Part shown: piece after piece, positions 5,074-7,868 of the stretch
Numbering within the stretch: the stretch's first letter is position 1
Layout: every line of letters begins with the position of its first letter
From: an uncultured Methylophaga sp.
GTDB taxonomy: Bacteria; Pseudomonadota; Gammaproteobacteria; Nitrosococcales; Methylophagaceae
Assembly: GCA_947631375.1 (NCBI GenBank)
Contig: CANRLD010000080.1
Coordinates: forward strand, 1-7,868
Length of the DNA: 7,868 bases
Direction of reading: 5' to 3'
Position numbers and translations under genes: made by a program
The notes under the pieces: model-generated
Told to the model about the DNA's origin: nothing
The model's input: the letters and a program-made list of their open reading frames with translations, nothing else
The model's database searches: none

Positions 5074-6831
5074 ATGCGATTAACCTACGTTACACCGGTA
5101 GGGGTGTTATTGATGGCGCTGGTACTACCGGCGGTATCTGCAATTGAAATGGAATGGCCGGTTTATGGTGGCGATAAATTGCATCAACGACACAGCAAAC
5201 TCGACCAGATAAACAAGAGCAATGTCAGCAACCTGATTGAGGCATGGGAGTTTGATACCGGAATTAACGACACATTTCAGGCAACGCCGGTGGTGCTGGA
5301 TGGTGTGATGTATGTCTCGCTACCGTTTAATGATGTGGTTGCGTTAGATGCTGCGACAGGAAAACAGATATGGCGCTATGAGCACGTTCTTGATGAGAAC
5401 TATCCGATTTGTTGCGGACCGGCCAATCGTGGTGTTGCCGTTGCAAATGGCATGGTATTCACCGGAACGATTGATGCACGATTGATCGCGCTGGATAGCA
5501 AAACCGGAGAAAAGCGTTGGGAACAACGAGTCATTGGCGAGGATCATGGTATTCAGGAAGATGTAAGTACATTGACTAACAATGAGCTTGGCAGCGTATC
5601 CGGTACCTCTGGCGCTGGAATTAATATGGCACCAATGATTTATCAGGATACGGTGATAATAGGTATTACCGGGGTAGGCTATGGTTTGCATCTGGATGAT
5701 GAAGCCGATGCTGCTTCCGCACTGGGGGCGGTTGTCGGCATTGCCGGTAAGTATGGCCGTCGCGGTTTTATGGCAGGTTATGACATCAATACTGGCGAGC
5801 AGAAATGGCAATTTGACACCATTAAGGCAAGCGGTTGGGAAGGCAGCTTTGTGACTGAAACGGCTGATGGTATTACATTGCCACGAAACATTGAGGCGGA
5901 AAAAGCCGCTTTAGCAGAGCATGCTGATGCCTGGCGTTATGGCGGTGCTTCAGCCTGGAGTACGCCGGTTATCGATCCTTATACCGGGATTTTACATTTT
6001 GGTACCGGAAACCCTTCGCCACAGATGGAAGGTTCGTCCCGGCCTGGCGATAACCTTTACAGCAGTTCCTTACTGGCACTGGATGCCAGCAGTGGCGACT
6101 ATCGCTGGCATTATCAACAAGTGCCGCATGACAGCTGGGGGTATGACGTGGCTAGCCCACCAGTCTTGTTTGAGATTTCTGTCAGGGGCCAGCCGATCCC
6201 TGCCATTGGGCAGGCTGGAAAGACAGGCTGGTTTTACGTCCATGATCGGCGTAACGGCAGGTTTTTATATAAAAGTGAGGCCTTTGTGCCACAGAAAAAT
6301 ATGTTCGCTTTACCAAGCGCCGACGGAACAATTATTTATCCAGGAGTGATGGGGGGAGCAAACTGGTCACCGGTTTCGGTAGACTCGCGGCGGCGGCTGG
6401 TATTTATTCCTGGCATTCATTGGCCGGTTGAGTATAAGTTGCATCAACAGCCCGCCGCTGATGGCGAACCGGCGCTTCGCTATTCTTCAATGTCACCGTT
6501 AAATACCGTGGGAAAATATGGATTGCTGACAGCAATTGATTTGGATAGCGGAAAAATTGTCTGGCAGGTGAAAACCGAAAACCCATTGATTGGCGGTGTA
6601 CTCAGCACTGCAAGTGGCCTGGTGTTTGTTGGTGAAGGTAAAGGTGAATTGATGGCGTTTGATGCTGACTCAGGTGAGAAACGCTGGAGTGCAACCACAG
6701 AAGCGGGCGTTAATGCACCACCGATTTCTTATAGCATTAATGGTAAGCAACATATTGCGGTAGCGGTTGGTGGCAATCGGTTGTTTGGTTTTAAAACCGG
6801 ACAGAAAATAAAAGTATGGCGACTGCCTTAG
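5074..6831 (+). CDS. PQQ-type quinoprotein dehydrogenase (no heme domain), non-canonical active site
   Basis: The 585-residue product is an eight-bladed quinoprotein propeller, probably periplasmic, expected to oxidise an alcohol or related substrate. The start at 5074 is chosen because GAGAGAG at 5061-5067 precedes it and the product then begins with a clean signal peptide (residues 1-23, cleavage after AVSA); an upstream ATG at 5041 would add 11 polar residues. Numbered from 5074, marks are the adjacent cysteines 113-114 (ICCGPANRG), repeated blade motifs (ALDAATGKQIW, ALDSKTGEKRW, GYDINTGEQKW, AFDADSGEKRW), GTGNPSP with Asn313, HDSWGYD (352-358), Lys383 in GKTGWFYVHDR and Trp431 in GANWSP. 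No CxxCH is present, so electrons must leave through a separate carrier. Two oddities: Gly356 occupies the usual catalytic Asp position, and a longer segment (about 200-228) replaces the usual metal-ligand GAELGVRG motif. Substrate unknown. It may share FNR control with the divergent peroxidase. Confidence 0.85.
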   Translation: MRLTYVTPVGVLLMALVLPAVSAIEMEWPVYGGDKLHQRHSKLDQINKSNVSNLIEAWEFDTGINDTFQATPVVLDGVMYVSLPFNDVVALDAATGKQIWRYEHVLDENYPICCGPANRGVAVANGMVFTGTIDARLIALDSKTGEKRWEQRVIGEDHGIQEDVSTLTNNELGSVSGTSGAGINMAPMIYQDTVIIGITGVGYGLHLDDEADAASALGAVVGIAGKYGRRGFMAGYDINTGEQKWQFDTIKASGWEGSFVTETADGITLPRNIEAEKAALAEHADAWRYGGASAWSTPVIDPYTGILHFGTGNPSPQMEGSSRPGDNLYSSSLLALDASSGDYRWHYQQVPHDSWGYDVASPPVLFEISVRGQPIPAIGQAGKTGWFYVHDRRNGRFLYKSEAFVPQKNMFALPSADGTIIYPGVMGGANWSPVSVDSRRRLVFIPGIHWPVEYKLHQQPAADGEPALRYSSMSPLNTVGKYGLLTAIDLDSGKIVWQVKTENPLIGGVLSTASGLVFVGEGKGELMAFDADSGEKRWSATTEAGVNAPPISYSINGKQHIAVAVGGNRLFGFKTGQKIKVWRLP

Positions 6832-6838
6832 AGATAGG

Positions 6839-6881
6839 GTTTATGTCATACAGATGTGATTAATATCTGTATGACATAAAC
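6839..6881. terminator. Perfect 17-bp inverted repeat between convergent genes, probable terminator-like hairpin
   Basis: GTTTATGTCATACAGAT (6839-6855) and its exact complement (6865-6881) surround a nine-base loop. It starts 8 bases after the quinoprotein stop and ends 11 bases before the gdhA stop, so it fits a bidirectional end-of-transcript structure. Unlike the other terminators here it is AT-rich and lacks a T run on either strand, so a protein-binding or dispersed palindromic element is also possible. Confidence 0.6.
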
Positions 6882-6892
6882 GGACGTTGTTA

Positions 6893-7868
6893 CTAGACGA
6901 TGCCTTGCTCAAGCATGGCATCAGCCACTTTCCGGAAGCCAGCGATATTTGCGCCAAACGCCAGATTGGAAGGTTGATGAAACTCAATTGCCGATTCTGC
7001 ACAGCGCTGGTAAATGTCTTTCATTATGATTTGCAGTCGATGATCCACTTCACTGAAAGACCATTGCGTCATACTCGCATTTTGTGCCATTTCGAGTTGG
7101 CTGGTTGCTACACCACCGGCATTCGCGGCTTTTGCCGGGCCAAAATGAAGTCCTGCAGCAATGATCAGCGATTGCGCTTTTGCTGTACAAGGCATATTCG
7201 CACCTTCTGCCAGGCAGATGACACCATTGTCAATCAAAGCTTTCGCATCAGCTTCTGATACTTCATTTTGGGTTGCGCATGGAAAAGCAGCATCGGCCTT
7301 GACTCTCCACACGGCATGACCATCATCAGGATAATCTGCTGTGGGAATAAATTTGGCATCCGCATGTGATTCCAGATAGTTACGCAGCGGAAGATTATTG
7401 GTTTCTTTGAGCTCACGCAGCAGCATCAAGTCAATGCCTTTCGCATGATATATTGTGCCCTGGCTGTCAGAGCAGGTGACCGGTAACGCACCGAGCTGAT
7501 ACAGCTTTTCGATAGTATGAATTGCCACATTTCCGGCACCGGAAACCAGACAGGTTTTACCATTCAGACTGTCATCATTGGCTTGCAGCATGTTCTCGGT
7601 GAAGTAGATCAAACCGTAGCCAGTTGCCTCAGGACGAACCAGTGAGCCGCCCCAGTTAATTGATTTGCCGGTCAGCACACCTTCGAAATGGCGTGTGAGA
7701 CGTTTGTACTGGCCATACATATAGCCAATTTCACGTTTGCCAACGCCAATATCCCCGGCAGGAACATCAATTGTGGCGCCAATATGACGGTGCAGCTCGG
7801 TCATAAATGCCTGACAAAACCGCATGATTTCCTGATCGGAACGGTTTTTGGGATCAAAGTCTGCGCCA
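6893..7868 (-). CDS. gdhA: NADP-type glutamate dehydrogenase, N-terminus outside the window
   Basis: This enzyme joins ammonium to 2-oxoglutarate with NADPH to make glutamate in the cytoplasm, as a hexamer. The window holds the last 324 complete codons of an expected roughly 450; the frame stays open to the right edge, continuing as ADFDPKNRSDQEI before the internal Met at 7825. Visible motifs are MRFCQAFMTELHRHIG, DVPAGDIGVG, the substrate-domain GGSLVRPEATGYG, the Rossmann loop SGAGNVA, PCATQNEV, AEGANMPCTA, GPAKAANAGGVATS and LEMAQNAS, ending ADAMLEQGIV. These match E. coli GdhA closely in order and spacing. The catalytic Lys lies beyond the edge. Its stop (TAG, 6893-6895) is 11 bases from the 17-bp inverted repeat shared with the quinoprotein gene. 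It looks like an independent housekeeping gene. Confidence 0.97.
   Translation of the reverse strand, partial: GADFDPKNRSDQEIMRFCQAFMTELHRHIGATIDVPAGDIGVGKREIGYMYGQYKRLTRHFEGVLTGKSINWGGSLVRPEATGYGLIYFTENMLQANDDSLNGKTCLVSGAGNVAIHTIEKLYQLGALPVTCSDSQGTIYHAKGIDLMLLRELKETNNLPLRNYLESHADAKFIPTADYPDDGHAVWRVKADAAFPCATQNEVSEADAKALIDNGVICLAEGANMPCTAKAQSLIIAAGLHFGPAKAANAGGVATSQLEMAQNASMTQWSFSEVDHRLQIIMKDIYQRCAESAIEFHQPSNLAFGANIAGFRKVADAMLEQGIV

Noticed and set aside
5344..5811. Minus-strand open frame of 155 codons inside the quinoprotein gene
   Set aside because: It lies antisense to conserved propeller repeats and shows no ribosome site or family motif.
6887..7258. Plus-strand open frame over gdhA
   Set aside because: It is antisense to highly conserved gdhA sequence; the translation is low in motif content.

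Overview
This window looks like a chromosomal segment of a free-living gammaproteobacterium, probably respiratory and possibly marine. The proteins point that way: a nitrate-type ABC transporter ATPase, a NemR/AcuR-like TetR regulator, a di-heme cytochrome c peroxidase, an NADP-type glutamate dehydrogenase close to that of E. coli, and an exact FNR/ANR box. I cannot name the genus. Base composition looks even, with no insertion sequence, integrase, tRNA or CRISPR array.

Layout from left to right. (1) The 3' end of an NrtD-like ATPase gene (+) carries a one-base insertion that replaces its last 43 codons; a strong bidirectional terminator follows. (2) A minus-strand operon encodes a TetR regulator and then a 643-residue secreted protein. 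That protein joins a PQQ sugar/sorbosone-dehydrogenase propeller to an SMP-30/gluconolactonase-type propeller. A palindrome, TAGACCGGTCGTCTA, sits between the -35 and -10 of this operon. (3) Facing away from it is an isochorismatase-family hydrolase gene interrupted by one in-frame TAA, with the rest of the frame intact behind the stop. (4) A divergent pair follows: cytochrome c peroxidase (-) and a PQQ-type quinoprotein dehydrogenase (+). Their 172-base intergenic region holds the FNR box TTGATCTGGATCAA. (5) A perfect 17-bp inverted repeat separates the quinoprotein gene from the 3' three quarters of gdhA (-).

How they may work together (inference). The fused protein could oxidise an aldose to a lactone and hydrolyse it in one periplasmic polypeptide, under a regulator with a cysteine at the NemR-type sensing position. 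The second quinoprotein and the peroxidase are both periplasmic redox enzymes that could be linked through soluble c-type cytochromes, with oxygen-responsive control at the shared intergenic region. The quinoprotein departs from the classical active site: Gly at the usual catalytic Asp position, and no recognisable Glu metal-ligand motif. No PQQ biosynthesis genes lie in the window. Two of the six left-most genes carry point lesions, so either this neighbourhood is decaying or the assembly has small errors. The best leads are the dehydrogenase-lactonase fusion with its regulator and the non-canonical quinoprotein.
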